Virus record (IMG/VR): IMGVR_UViG_3300009514_000515
Span: 1-64,000 of that record
Source of the DNA: a virus
DNA length: 64,000 bases
Direction: 5' to 3' (one strand)
Made by a program: the position numbers and the translations under genes. Shown piece after piece: positions 6,324 through 17,771 of the stretch. Position 1 is the first letter of the stretch. Each line of letters begins with the position of its first letter. The notes beneath the pieces were generated by a model, which was not told where the DNA came from, made no database searches, and saw only the letters and a list, made by a program, of their open reading frames with translations.

Positions 6324-8873
6324 CTAGTTTTTCTCAGACCCCAGAACGGGGTCTGGTTTGCGGAAATAGGTCAGGTCCTGGGCCTTGCCCGAACGGAACA
6401 GTTTCTCCCTGCGCCGGTGCTCGGGACAACAGTAAGACATGGAGTTCTTCATAGAGGTATCGACGAAGTCCTGGTCGCAGTGTCGGTACTGGCACGACTT
6501 CGTCCTCCCCTCAAGGTCTCGCTTCTCCTTACAGGCCGGACAAAGCTGGAAACCCCCGGAAGACTTCTCTTGCCACGTCGACCCGCAGCCCTTGCAGGTG
6601 AACGTCCAGGATGTTCGAGGAGACCTGAGCCGTCTCTTCTGAGCACGCCGATGGCGAGCGTAACAGGTGTCCCCACAGAACCGGCGACTGCTCCTTTTCG
6701 CAAGGAAGTGCTTGCCGCACCCTTCACAGATGGTGGGGATGCCTTCAGAGGCCTTACACGCCTTGCAGACGCCCCTGACCAGGTCCGATTTGCTTTGCAA
6801 ACCCCCACACCTCGAACAGCGAGACAGGGCCATGTCGGGGGCCTCAGAGAGTCTCTGAGGCGGCTCTCCCGGCTTCAGAAACGCCAAGACCTTCTCGTGG
6901 TTCTCCCGATTGCCGAACCGGGGCATTTCGTAACGGAACGTCTCCATACGCCCCAGTCCGAGGTCTCGACAGATTTTGATGGTGTCGGCAACTAGGTTGT
7001 AGCGGGCTTTTCCGACCGTGAAATCGTCGACATTCAAAACCATCCAACCACCAGACCGCAAAGCGACAAAAGCGCGCCTCAGGGCCTCCTGCAGAAACCC
7101 GGTCAACCAGGCCTCGTAGGTGCTGTATCGATTAGACGACTGCATCGGGTCGTCCGCATCGTAGACCTCCCGACACCAGTAAGGAGGGGAGGTGAGAACC
7201 AGGTCGCACGCCGGAGGATTGAAGTCCTCCGCTGGGCTCGAATGCAACTCCACCCGAGGGGATACTCCAGGCACATAATCGTCGAGCCACCTGACCAGGT
7301 GGCTCAGTCGAACAACACCCTCTCGATTAGGGTCACACCCGACATATCGCGGAGCGTGATTCGACAGAACAGACCCCAAAAGACGACCGCCGTATCCCGC
7401 ACAAGGGTCGTAAACGACCCCCCCAGGGCGGCAATAGCGGTCGACCAAAATCTTGGCCACCGACGGACGGAAGTTGTACACCCCCGAGAGCCTCCAGCTA
7501 CGCACGGCCGTTCGAACTTCCGCAGGACTATTCGGACGGCCAGAGAGGGCAAGACGAGAACGCAGGGCCTTTCGTAGAGACTGGGGGTCTAGGAACACCT
7601 GGAGAGGACTCTGCCGAGAACCTCGGCTGAGACCCTCCCAGATGTGCTTGGCAAAGGCATGACAGGTAGCCTGGCCCACTCGGTGGTATTTCAGAGACTC
7701 TCCGTCGCTTCGTAGAACATGCTCCGAGGACAGAGACATCAACGTCTCTAGCTCCTCTGGACGGGGAGACTGATAAGGGAATCCTCTCTCGTGCCAATAG
7801 GCTACCAGGTCATCCAGAAAGGACTCTTGCTGGCCTTCTTCCAGGGTACCCCACCACCGGGAGCGGGAGGCCAATGCCTCGGGAACCTTATCCTCTGGGG
7901 GAGTTCGATGAGGCCTGGCAGGAATTCCCCCTCGGGGCCAATGCTTCGGGGGTATCTTGTGAAGCATGTCCTCCGTTGCGTAGTCCCGCACCAGGTGTAG
8001 AAACACATCCGCACTCCGGGCACGGATGCCCATCTGCCTACAGGTGTCGGTAGATTGTGGGCGAACATACGTATCAAGTCCGAATCTCTTCTGGACCTGA
8101 AGACAGACCTCTTCGGCCTCCTTGTCGCTGATATCCCCAAGGGCAAAGGAAGGGAGACCGTCGCCTAGGCAACCGTCATCGAAATACCAGATAGCCAACC
8201 CCAAGGGACTCAGCCCTTGGAGAACACTCTCCGGGAACACTCTCCTGCCCTCGGGGTAGAACACCTGTCGCATTGATTTCAGCCACACATGCTGAACGGT
8301 CCGGAACGAGAACCCAAAGGTGACGGACCCCGTCCTCTCCATCACCTTCTCCTCATAGGAGATGGTCTTGGACAGAGGTTGGAGGAGGGTGTGCAAACGG
8401 CGTAGGTAGGTCAGCTGGTGCCAGGCATGGCCGACCTTCAAAACCCCTCTCTCCAGAAGATGGCCGTCGCCAAGCATCGTCCCCATCACAACCTGCTTCT
8501 GGTCGTCCGTAAGGAGACTTGTCTTCGTCGCCCGCTCCAACTTGCTGAGGGCTTTGATTCCCCACTTCTCGCGGAGTTTACGTATCGGAAACTTCGAGAC
8601 CCCGTAAAGAGAGCCAATCTGGGTGTCCGACATCTGACTGACCAGGTCGGCCAGAGACGCCGGACTCAGGTCGTCAAGACAGGGACCCTCTCGACCCCTC
8701 CGCTTTCTCTCTCGGGCTGAGATAGTCTCTATACCCCACCGGGACCTCAGACGACATACGGCAACGTCGGAGACCCCATACAGCGACGCAATCTCCGCAT
8801 CCGTGTGCTCCTGGTATAACTCCCGAAGCTGCCCTGGAGTCACCGCCTTTGACAATTTACCCCACTTACCCAC
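6324..8873 (-). CDS. LAGLIDADG endonuclease / DNA methyltransferase / zinc-ribbon fusion
   Basis: 849 residues with a GTG start at 8873, chosen for the SD GGGAGGTGGTTCG. Order: two helix-turn-helix repeats with the same phrase (ASLYGVSDVAVCRLRSRWGI and GSLYGVSKFPIRKLREKWGI); a LAGLIDADG domain with motifs MGTMLGDGH (130-138) and LAIWYFDDG (226-234); an amino-methyltransferase with SAM motif DPCAGYGG (about 489-496) and catalytic SPPYW (562-566); then several CxxC zinc ribbons. There is no N-terminal splice Cys and no HN junction, so it is not an intein. One chain could both cut and modify DNA. The usual roles are N6-adenine or N4-cytosine methylation and site-specific cutting; the joint role is inferred. 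Confidence 0.85.
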   Translation of the reverse strand: MGKWGKLSKAVTPGQLRELYQEHTDAEIASLYGVSDVAVCRLRSRWGIETISARERKRRGREGPCLDDLSPASLADLVSQMSDTQIGSLYGVSKFPIRKLREKWGIKALSKLERATKTSLLTDDQKQVVMGTMLGDGHLLERGVLKVGHAWHQLTYLRRLHTLLQPLSKTISYEEKVMERTGSVTFGFSFRTVQHVWLKSMRQVFYPEGRRVFPESVLQGLSPLGLAIWYFDDGCLGDGLPSFALGDISDKEAEEVCLQVQKRFGLDTYVRPQSTDTCRQMGIRARSADVFLHLVRDYATEDMLHKIPPKHWPRGGIPARPHRTPPEDKVPEALASRSRWWGTLEEGQQESFLDDLVAYWHERGFPYQSPRPEELETLMSLSSEHVLRSDGESLKYHRVGQATCHAFAKHIWEGLSRGSRQSPLQVFLDPQSLRKALRSRLALSGRPNSPAEVRTAVRSWRLSGVYNFRPSVAKILVDRYCRPGGVVYDPCAGYGGRLLGSVLSNHAPRYVGCDPNREGVVRLSHLVRWLDDYVPGVSPRVELHSSPAEDFNPPACDLVLTSPPYWCREVYDADDPMQSSNRYSTYEAWLTGFLQEALRRAFVALRSGGWMVLNVDDFTVGKARYNLVADTIKICRDLGLGRMETFRYEMPRFGNRENHEKVLAFLKPGEPPQRLSEAPDMALSRCSRCGGLQSKSDLVRGVCKACKASEGIPTICEGCGKHFLAKRSSRRFCGDTCYARHRRAQKRRLRSPRTSWTFTCKGCGSTWQEKSSGGFQLCPACKEKRDLEGRTKSCQYRHCDQDFVDTSMKNSMSYCCPEHRRREKLFRSGKAQDLTYFRKPDPVLGSEKN

Positions 8874-8961
8874 CGAACCACCTCCCTGTTGTAGGATTGG
8901 TTCTAACCTGTGGGGCAAAGGACTGTCAACCGGATTTAGACAAAAACACCGCGACGTTCAC

Positions 8962-8996
8962 AAAAGGAAAAGGCCGCCTCCTGGTTGGAGACGGCC
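8962..8996 (-). terminator. Intrinsic terminator of the capsid operon
   Basis: In the minus-strand RNA GGCCGTCTCC-aacca-GGAGGCGGCC is followed by TTTTCCTTTT. The stem is nearly perfect (one mismatch) and GC-rich. It lies just downstream of the major capsid gene stop (9033). Between them is a perfect 14-bp palindrome GCGCTAGCTAGCGC at 9012-9025. Confidence 0.88.
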
Positions 8997-9032
8997 CTCT
9001 CGGAATCCTTGGCGCTAGCTAGCGCTCAGCCA

Positions 9033-10016
9033 TCAACGAGTGACGGTGAGGCGAACCAGACCACGAGGATTGTACGCCCCAATACCGAGATTCTCGAAGA
9101 CCGAGAATCCGATGGTGCGTTGGCGCGGGTTGTCGGCAGACAGGACCGTGAGTTCCGTGCGAACGGGGATGCGTCCGAACATCTCGGGCTCACAGCAGGC
9201 ATACACGATGCCGGCAGGCACGAGGCGACTGACGATGATTTGGGCGCCCCAGAGGGTTCCCATGAGACCGGTGCGGAGCAGGCTCTGCTGGGTCTCGACA
9301 TCGAGGATGTCACGTCCGAACTTGCGGATGTCGGCGTAGTCCACCGCGTTCATGTAGAGACGCGCGACGCGGAGGTCGTGACGCTCGATGGACGCGAAGG
9401 CATCAGCCAGAACAGCGCCGTTGAGAGGAGCCACGACCGGGATGTCCGGGTTGGTTCCACCGGGAACGCTGTCGAAGCCACTGACGGCGATGGAGTCCAT
9501 GATGGCGAAGACTCGGGAGTCCTCGGCAGCCTGGATTTCCGCACGGGCCAGGTCTTGGGACCGCTCGATGATGTCGTAGCGGCGCTCCTTGATCTGGGTC
9601 AGCGGGATTTCGGGGTTCGAGGCAATCTCGAACAGCGGGAACAGGACGCGGCGGCTCTTGACCATCGCGATGATGTTCTCGCCTTCCTCACCGACGACGA
9701 ACGCTGTGACGTCCGGGTCCTTGTCGTAGATGGGGAGTGCACCGTCGGGGAGCTGCTCGACCAGGAAGGTCTTGCGGCCGACCGCCGTGTAGTCACGACG
9801 GAGACGGAGCGGCTGAGTGAGGCTCAGGGCGAGCTTCTGACGGCCACCTGCGGTACGCAGGAGCTGAGTCACGATGGCTCGACGCTGGGCGGCGGTGACG
9901 TTGCGGCCCGTAGGTCGCTGGAGCATCATTCCTGGGGGAATCATGCCCGGCTGGGGCGGTACGACACCTGTGAATGGCACTGGGAAGGTGCCCTGTCCTT
10001 GGTAGTTCGGGTACAT
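9033..10016 (-). CDS. Major capsid protein
   Basis: 327 residues. The domain plan fits an HK97-fold capsid protein: a Pro/Gly-rich N-terminal arm (1-35), a helical segment, the long spine-like helix around QIKERRYDIIERSQDLARAEIQAAEDSRVF, then an A-domain-like part with LLRTGLMGTLWGAQIIVSRLVPAG and an ending with FENLGIGAYNPRG. The phrase G-x-L-W-G-A-x-I and the terminal IGAYNPRG-x-V are typical of capsid subunits of several large phages. The position after the protease and scaffold genes and before a strong terminator fits the usual order. The fold is inferred from layout and motifs. Confidence 0.78.
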   Translation of the reverse strand: MYPNYQGQGTFPVPFTGVVPPQPGMIPPGMMLQRPTGRNVTAAQRRAIVTQLLRTAGGRQKLALSLTQPLRLRRDYTAVGRKTFLVEQLPDGALPIYDKDPDVTAFVVGEEGENIIAMVKSRRVLFPLFEIASNPEIPLTQIKERRYDIIERSQDLARAEIQAAEDSRVFAIMDSIAVSGFDSVPGGTNPDIPVVAPLNGAVLADAFASIERHDLRVARLYMNAVDYADIRKFGRDILDVETQQSLLRTGLMGTLWGAQIIVSRLVPAGIVYACCEPEMFGRIPVRTELTVLSADNPRQRTIGFSVFENLGIGAYNPRGLVRLTVTR

Positions 10017-10029
10017 TGGGTCTCCTCCC

Positions 10030-10707
10030 TCAGATGCGCTGGTCGTAGACCATCAGGTTGACGGAAGAGTCCGCGGGGCACTTGAGGATGGCGATGAGCG
10101 TCGAAGCCGCTCGGCCATGCTCAACTTCGGCAGCGTTGGCAGCGTCGTCCGTAGAACGAGGCGTACCACCACCATCGATGATCTCGCGGGGCATCAGGTA
10201 GCCGTTGCGGCTCGCAATCAGCTCCACACCAACCGTGTACGGGATGGTGTCACCGGTCGCGAAACCGGTGATGGCGCCGCCGTCCAGAACCTGAGTCTCG
10301 AAGAGACCGTTCTGGTACGTGCCCTGGGAACTGAAGTACGGGCCCTTGCCAGAAGCCTGGCCGGGCAGATTCTCGAAGGCGTTGCCGTTGGCTGAGTTGA
10401 TGAAACAACCCAGCGGTCGAACGAACGTCTCCAACGACGGTACGGCCAGACCCTCGGCGTTACCGCCGATGAAGTTGACCCCCGCGTCGGGGCGAGTGAA
10501 AGCGATGCTACCACCGAGGACGCCTTGTCGACTGGTGTCGACCTGCGTCGAAATGGTGCTCGCCGTCGTGACGTGGGGCGGGTTCGTCTGAGAGAAGCTG
10601 TCATCGGTGAGAACACCCACCGAATTTGCCGTCCCCTTGTGGAGAGGGCGCAGTGCAGAACTGCTCTCCGTGAAATCGCCCGACGACTGTCCAAGAAGAC
10701 CGCTCAT
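10030..10707 (-). CDS. Capsid-associated structural protein
   Basis: 225 residues from MSGLLGQSSGDF; the start at 10707 has GGAGGAGACAAGCTC upstream. It is rich in Gly, Ser, Thr and Asn with no membrane span, as in capsid decoration or head-accessory proteins. It sits 14 bp before the major capsid gene and shares its transcript. I do not recognise a family. The leader has a hairpin (10745-10763), and the transcript ends at the terminator behind the capsid gene. Confidence 0.6.
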   Translation of the reverse strand: MSGLLGQSSGDFTESSSALRPLHKGTANSVGVLTDDSFSQTNPPHVTTASTISTQVDTSRQGVLGGSIAFTRPDAGVNFIGGNAEGLAVPSLETFVRPLGCFINSANGNAFENLPGQASGKGPYFSSQGTYQNGLFETQVLDGGAITGFATGDTIPYTVGVELIASRNGYLMPREIIDGGGTPRSTDDAANAAEVEHGRAASTLIAILKCPADSSVNLMVYDQRI

Positions 10708-10744
10708 GAGCTTGTCTCCTCCCTGTTTACAGTGACGGAACAGA

Positions 10745-10763
10745 CGAGGGCTACCCGCCCTCG
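10745..10763 (-). promoter_or_regulatory. Hairpin in the capsid operon leader
   Basis: CGAGGGC-taccc-GCCCTCG is a perfect 7-bp stem, 37 bp upstream of the start at 10707 and downstream of the terminator at 10823-10868. It has no T-run. It may stabilise the 5' end of the capsid mRNA or mark a processing site. Confidence 0.5.
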
Positions 10764-10822
10764 AACGAGGACCCACCACGGGACCTCTACTCTTACGGGG
10801 CAGCTATCAAGTCGTTATCGAC

Positions 10823-10868
10823 AAAAAAGAGAGACCCCCGACCCTGACTGGCAGGACCGGGGGTCTCT
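10823..10868 (-). terminator. Strong intrinsic terminator before the capsid operon
   Basis: AGAGACCCCCG and CGGGGGTCTCT form an 11-bp perfect stem. In the minus-strand RNA the stem is followed by CTTTTTTG. It lies 26 bp behind the stop of the scaffold-like gene, so it separates the packaging/protease transcript from the capsid transcript. Confidence 0.9.
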
Positions 10869-10894
10869 TCGAGACTCTCGGAACTCGGCGGGGC

Positions 10895-12588
<1,694 letters not shown>

Positions 12589-12592
<4 letters not shown>

Positions 12593-15500
12593 GATGTACT
12601 CCTCTGTTCTGCCGCCCAATGAGCGAGCATGTTTCCGAGTCGGACCAAGGTACGCGACTCACATTCGGTGGGACTTCTCCGCATGGATTGTCCGCAGGCC
12701 TGGACATAGGTCCCGACATTTGGATACCGGTTGGTTGGGCCCACCCTCAATGCAGCCCGGTAGACATCCACCGGGACTGTAACTCCAAAAGCGTTGTTGA
12801 TGCTGGCCACACCATTCACCAACGCGATGTCACTGGGTGCCATCTGACGAACAGCATTGATGCTCGCCCGATACACCCGACCAGTAAACTCTCGCTGTTG
12901 AGATTGGACCCGAAGAACGGCTTGGCGGACGAGGTTGTCGTCCTCCTCGGTTGTCTTCCGGGCGGATTCTGCCTCTTCCGAGCCAGTCCCCTCCATCTCT
13001 TCTCGAATTCTCTTCACGGTCCGGCGACCGACCTCGTCCTTGACGTCGTCAACCAGGTCTCCGAAGAAGTCTTTCTCGCCACCACTACCACCACCCTCGT
13101 CCTCATCCGGACCGCCGAAGTCAAACTGTGCCGTCCGGTAGGCCTCCACCAGGGTGGCTGCCTTGACGAATCCGCGAAGGGACTCAGGACTCCAGGACTT
13201 CGGGGGAGAGGAGATGAGGTCGACAGCCCTCTTGAGGTTGTCGGGCGTGAGGTCCTCGGGGACCAATATGTTGCGAAGGACGGCGCCCTGGAAAGCCGCA
13301 ACGGCGACCCAGGAGGCCTCGATGAACCGGACTCCGCCGGTCTCGCCCGCGGTCTTGTGTCCGCAAAGCTCAGCGACTCGATGGCGCTGTCCCAGTTCAT
13401 CAAAGAAGATGCTGCCCTTGTTGCCGTGCCGAATGCAGTGACACATCCCCGGCTCGTCCACAGCGACGTTGCCGCACTTGGTGCAGATACTGAAGTCGAT
13501 AGAGCAATTGTGTACCGCCACCCCCTCAACCAGGTAGCTGTGATCTTCCTCGACCTCCATATCGTAGACCCACCCTTGATGGTCGTCCTCCTCGATGGAA
13601 GTGATGGGGAAGATGACGATGTCATCCAGAACTCTGAGGTGTCTCTTGTCGAAGTGGGAGTTGCCCGGAGCTTTGTCGGTATAGGAACTCAGCTCCTTAG
13701 CCACCGTTTGACCAAACACGAGCCTGAAAGCCGGCAGCTTACCTGTGTCCTCGTCCCGGACAACGACTCCGCCGTTCATGACCTCCTGAACCTCGCGGGC
13801 ACGCCCCTTGACGCTACACTCAAGGCGAACAAACAAACCACATCTCATGCTAAGAGCATGAAGCTGGCACGCCAGGTCATAGGAGGTGGTCGTTCCTGAG
13901 GTCTGCCTATGGGCGTGGTTCCACAGGGTTCCATCGCCAGACAACCAACATCCCAGGAGGTGTTTCTGACATTCAGTCGACCAGGCCATAACCTCGGGAC
14001 TGAGGACCTTCCGGTTGCTATACTCCCCTCCGTGGTCGAGGAACCACTTTGCGATGTCGCGTCCACAAACGTGAACCGCACAGGTGTTCCTGTCAGAGCG
14101 ATCCTGTGTCCAGGGCGAACACCCGGGGAACTCTTCCTGGAGAAGCTCCACAACCTCTTGGACGTAGGTGTTGCGTTCCTCCATCGAGAAGTTGAATTGA
14201 ACCTCGACAGGCTCTCCCTTCCTCTTCAGGAAAGATCCCTCCGCAAGGAAGTACCCCAGAAGGCGGGCCCGCCCTGTGCTTGCATCCACACCGACAGAGG
14301 CGAACTCAGTCCTGGGGAAGCACAGGTAGTCTCCCACCCGTAGCTCATCTGCTCGGACTTCCTCAACCTCCTGCTGCCGCTCGATGTCTTCGAGTTGAGA
14401 CTGCCGACGGCGCAGTTCTTCCAGGGAATACGTCCCGTTCGGATTGAGAATGCGAGCCCGATGTCCGCGCTTGAACCTCTTGCCCATTCTGCGGACAGGG
14501 TCCTTGGACTTTCGTGCGTGAAGGGACTCGCCGCAACCGCAAGCACACGTCTCCCGAGGTCGGAGAACAAAGAAGGGGTGGTTGTCTGTCGCCTTGATAG
14601 TGCTCGGCACACCCACGGCTTTGATCTTGCGAGTAGACCAAACTCCTTTGCGATGTTGCTTGTTCAGCACCTCGCGGGGAACTCCCTTGTGGGAGATGAC
14701 CATATCGCCTGGAACGATGTCCTCAATCGCCACCCGCCGACCATCGGCCATTGTCACCTGCGTACCCGCCAGGAAACACCCCATCGATAGGGTCGACATA
14801 CGTCCCTGTTCGATGGCCGCGATGAGCTGGCGGTGTTTGCGGTTGGTCGCAATGAGAATGTCGACGTAGAGGCTGTCCCCGATGTCGCGGGCAACGGCAT
14901 CGACGATGCGACCCTTGCTCTGCTCGGGGATTTGAACGTGCTCAACGAAGTTGTAGCCGCCGATGAACGTCGGGTAGCTCATCGCCAGAACGGGACGGTC
15001 CCACGCATCACAGTTATGTACCGCCATCCCATTAGCGACGTAAGAATGGTCCTGGTCGACCTCGATGTTGTAGACGGGCCCCTCATAGTCTAGGACCTGC
15101 ATGTCCCCCAGCATCTGGAGGTGGTACCCATTCAGGAACCGAAGGTCAGGGGCATTCTGAATCCCTCCGCGCTCCTCCACGCAAGTGAAGTACTGGTGCT
15201 CATACACAGTCTCTCGCACCAGCTCAGGAATCCACCCACCGCCACAGGAGACATGCCATCCGACATGCTTCTTAGTGGGGTCGCTAACCACTCGAACCTC
15301 GCCGTCAATCACGAGACGTTTACGACCCTCTTGCTCAGAACGACACAATCTGGAAGACACCCCCAGACGGCGCAAAACCATCTGCATTTGATTGGCCAGG
15401 GACCGACACGCAGTGCTCCCGACCAAACGCAGGTCAGACTCCGTTTCTAGGAAAGAGCCGTCTCCCTCAAACCAGCCTCTCACAACCTCCATCTGGATAT

Positions 15501-16617
15501 CGAAAGGGGCCCGCATCAGGTCAGGGTGAAGTGTCTTCGTCTTCGCCCCCTCACCCCTTACCCAATGAGAGAAAAAACCTGCCAGGTCTCGGTTGGTTCT
15601 GGTAGTGACGTGTATTCCATTGTCGTCGGCATGTTCTCGGATGACACCTTCGACCCCAAACTCCGACTTGAGCAGCTCGACAATGTCCTTTGCCAAGGTG
15701 CCCGTCTCATCCTGATGGAGAGCCCAAACAGCACCTACCCTTTCGTTATCGTTATCATTGAAACCATAGAGTTCGTAATACCCTTCGGCAGCAAACAGGC
15801 CAATGAGACGAGCCTGTCCAAGTGTCAGGTCAACGTCCTGAGTACTCCGGTCCACGGGCACAGCAGTATAGTCCCGACTTGAAAGGTCTTTTGTTTCGAC
15901 GAACTCTCCTCTCTTCTCCGCCAGCAATTCCCGATTCGTTCGGCGCAACTCCTGGTAGCACTTGGACCCACAGTAGAACTTGCCAAGCAGGTGACTTATC
16001 GCTCCCAACTTCCTGTAGACAGCCGTCCCGCAGTTGGCACAAGAGTGGTTGGGGCGGAACACGAAAAACGGATGTTCTCCAGTGGCGTAAGTCCGTTCCG
16101 TCGTCCCTCTCGGGTTCAGTTCGTATATCTCTCCCTGAATGTCCCGACGGAACGTATGCGTGACCTTTCGGCGCCTTCCGAGGTGGGTAACAACCTCGTC
16201 CCCCACTTCGACGTCCTCAATAGACTTGACCGTTCCGTCGGCCATCGTAATGAGGGTTCCTGGGGTGAAGCAATTGTTGTTGATCCACTGGTCGCACTTC
16301 GGGTCCACTCGGAAGTTGGCGAACTTCCTGTTAGGAGAGAACCCGTACATGTTCGGGGAGGCTGCCGTCTTCCAATTGGGAACCTCAACTGTATCCACAC
16401 TGGCCACGATGGTGGCGTGGCTCAGGAGGTAGTTGGCCGGGGAGAACGCATCCGAGAGGATGTCACTCGCCTGTTCCAGGAGGTTCTTCGGAACGTGCGT
16501 GGTCGCCGTACGAACGTTGCTTCCCAGCGCGTCACCTACACGAACGCCTTGATGCCACACACCCAAGGAGGTGTCTGACCGCGTCGTGACAGCATTTGCG
16601 TATCGTAGGAAGCCCAT
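12589..16617 (-). CDS. Prohead maturation protease carrying two inteins
   Basis: 1342 residues, of which 498 remain after removal of two inteins (residues 116-535 and 614-1037). The first extein part ends QWINNN. The middle part (536-613) contains FVEHVQIPEQSKG with the probable catalytic His and ends MSTLSMG. The last part begins CSIDFSICTKCGN. The joined sequence LSMG-CSIDFSICTKCG matches the serine-protease motif of prohead proteases of large phages, with Ser before M-G as nucleophile. A long acidic, helical C-terminal region follows. The protease should cut scaffold and capsid precursors. Its gene lies in the packaging cluster just before the scaffold-like gene. Both splice sites have Cys at +1. 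Confidence 0.88.
13507..14778 (-). other. Intein 2 with LAGLIDADG domain
   Basis: 424 residues. It starts CFLAGTQVTMADGRRVAIED, has ATDNHPFFVLRP (block B), RLLGYFLAEGSFL and LLGCWLSGDGTLW (LAGLIDADG motifs), and ends VYDMEVEEDHSYLVEGVAVHN followed by Cys. Intact splicing residues. It interrupts the motif with the catalytic Ser (LSMG/CSIDFS). It is clearly related to intein 1 at the ends but differs in the middle, so it is not a recent copy. Confidence 0.92.
15013..16272 (-). other. Intein 1 with LAGLIDADG domain
   Basis: 420 residues. It starts CFTPGTLITMADG (block A, catalytic Cys1), has TGEHPFFV (block B, TxxH), homing-endonuclease motifs RLIGLFAAEGYYE and VVRGWFEGDGSFL, and ends YNIEVDQDHSYVANGMAVHN (blocks F and G) followed by Cys. 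It also holds a small zinc cluster (CANCG, CGSKC). All residues for splicing are present. The insertion is just before CDAWDRPVLAMSY, which leads into the catalytic His region. Confidence 0.92.
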
Positions 16618-16623
16618 GATCTC

Positions 16624-17097
16624 TCAGCGATGCTTGAGAATAAGATCGAGAAGTTCGTCGCGGCTCTCCGATTCGGAATGGGCGATACCCACCAGGCTCT
16701 CCATCAGAGCGGTGCGGCGCATGTGGCCACCCCACCACTGAGGAACCCAACCGAACATCTTGCCGGGGGCGTCGAGGAGCTTGGCCAGACCAATGGCGTC
16801 CAGACCGGTGGCCTCGAAGTAGTTGTCGTTGGAGGTCCGAAGGGACACCCTGTGATGCCGATAGCCAGCAACGACATCCCACTTGTTGTCGCGAGAAGTC
16901 ACCGCCAGTTTGAACACCGGGGTGCGCTCGGCCGGACGGAAGATGGCAACCATCCCCTGGTCACTGACCTGGGTTCCGTCCTTGTAGAGGTTGTAGGTGC
17001 GTCCCGTAACCCGGCGCAGATGAGTCTCGATGCCCCTGGTGTGGACAAAGAGGAACCTCTGGAGGGCCTCGGAGTTGGAGACTCGTCTGAGGGCCAT
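16624..17097 (-). CDS. Hypothetical protein of the packaging cluster
   Basis: 157 residues, basic, starting MALRRVSNSEALQRFLFVH. The middle looks beta-rich (VFKLAVTSRDNKWDVVAGYRHHRVSL). No recognised family. It overlaps the previous gene's stop as ATGA and lies 6 bp before the protease start, so it is co-translated with virion assembly genes; a head-completion or assembly role is only inferred from position. Confidence 0.55.
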   Translation of the reverse strand: MALRRVSNSEALQRFLFVHTRGIETHLRRVTGRTYNLYKDGTQVSDQGMVAIFRPAERTPVFKLAVTSRDNKWDVVAGYRHHRVSLRTSNDNYFEATGLDAIGLAKLLDAPGKMFGWVPQWWGGHMRRTALMESLVGIAHSESESRDELLDLILKHR

Positions 17098-17759
17098 CAG
17101 GAACCTCCTCGCACCAAGCTCAGGAGCGTTGTGTGGGAGGGGGTTGGGAGGACCTTGGGCGGGGGCTCCGACCTGCGGTTGAACGGCAGGATACCCTCGA
17201 TATGGTCCTCACAGACCAGGAACATGCAGCTCTGACACCCCAGAAGGCGCTCGCTGATGCCCTTGTCCCGACGGAAGATGGCCTTGCGGAGGTTACCTCT
17301 GCACTTGGGGCAGGTATAGGAGCCGTTATCTTTCTCGGACTTGGTAGCCCGGTAGCGACGGTCCTTGCTCCTCCAGTAGATGCCCTTACGGTTGGCGAAC
17401 TCCTGGGCGACGTCGGCGGCAATGCCCTCGGCTGCGCTTCGAGGAATGCTCGTCGCGGGTACGACCTTCGACGGGGGGCCGCCGGAGACACTCACCGTAC
17501 CTGCTCCGCCGGGGATGTCCTCAGTACGAGGGGGGATGACTCCGACCCGCTCGGGGTCGAGAATCTGAAGCTCCTCGACCGCTTCGCGGGAAGGACCCCA
17601 AGTCCACTGGACGTCGACGTACCCGATGGCTGGCCACACCGCGACCACCCGACCAGCCCGGGACGGGCTTTGGCCGGTGTGGATGACTACGTCGCCAACC
17701 TGGAACTCGTGTGCACGCTCCTGCTGGTCGACGTAGTATGCCGTACGGGTGTCAGTCAT
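17097..17759 (-). CDS. Zinc-ribbon protein with SH3-like N-terminus
   Basis: 220 residues. The N-terminal part (about 18-65) has FQVGDVVIHTG, RAGRVVAVWPAIGYVDVQWTWG, a KOW/SH3-like pattern of the sort found in nucleic-acid-binding proteins. The C-terminal part (about 150-185) has YTCPKCRGNLRKAIF and LLGCQSCMFLVC, a two-CxxC zinc ribbon. Pro-rich ends. Function unknown; it lies between the fusion gene at 17772 and the small gene at 16624 in the packaging cluster. Confidence 0.6.
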   Translation of the reverse strand: MTDTRTAYYVDQQERAHEFQVGDVVIHTGQSPSRAGRVVAVWPAIGYVDVQWTWGPSREAVEELQILDPERVGVIPPRTEDIPGGAGTVSVSGGPPSKVVPATSIPRSAAEGIAADVAQEFANRKGIYWRSKDRRYRATKSEKDNGSYTCPKCRGNLRKAIFRRDKGISERLLGCQSCMFLVCEDHIEGILPFNRRSEPPPKVLPTPSHTTLLSLVRGGS

Positions 17760-17771
17760 CCGGGGGTGTCC

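Noticed and set aside
6324-8873. Intein inside the methyltransferase
   Set aside because: The LAGLIDADG domain lacks a start Cys/Ser with block A and a terminal HN followed by Cys/Ser/Thr, and the HTH part precedes it; it is a fusion.
9012-9025. GCGCTAGCTAGCGC palindrome as a recombination or operator site
   Set aside because: A single 14-bp palindrome in a 3' untranslated stretch between stop and terminator; no second copy or partner gene nearby.
8985-10061. Plus-strand frame of 358 codons opposite the capsid gene
   Set aside because: Capsid protein on the minus strand is supported by motifs, spacing and terminator; the plus frame has no SD and no family features.
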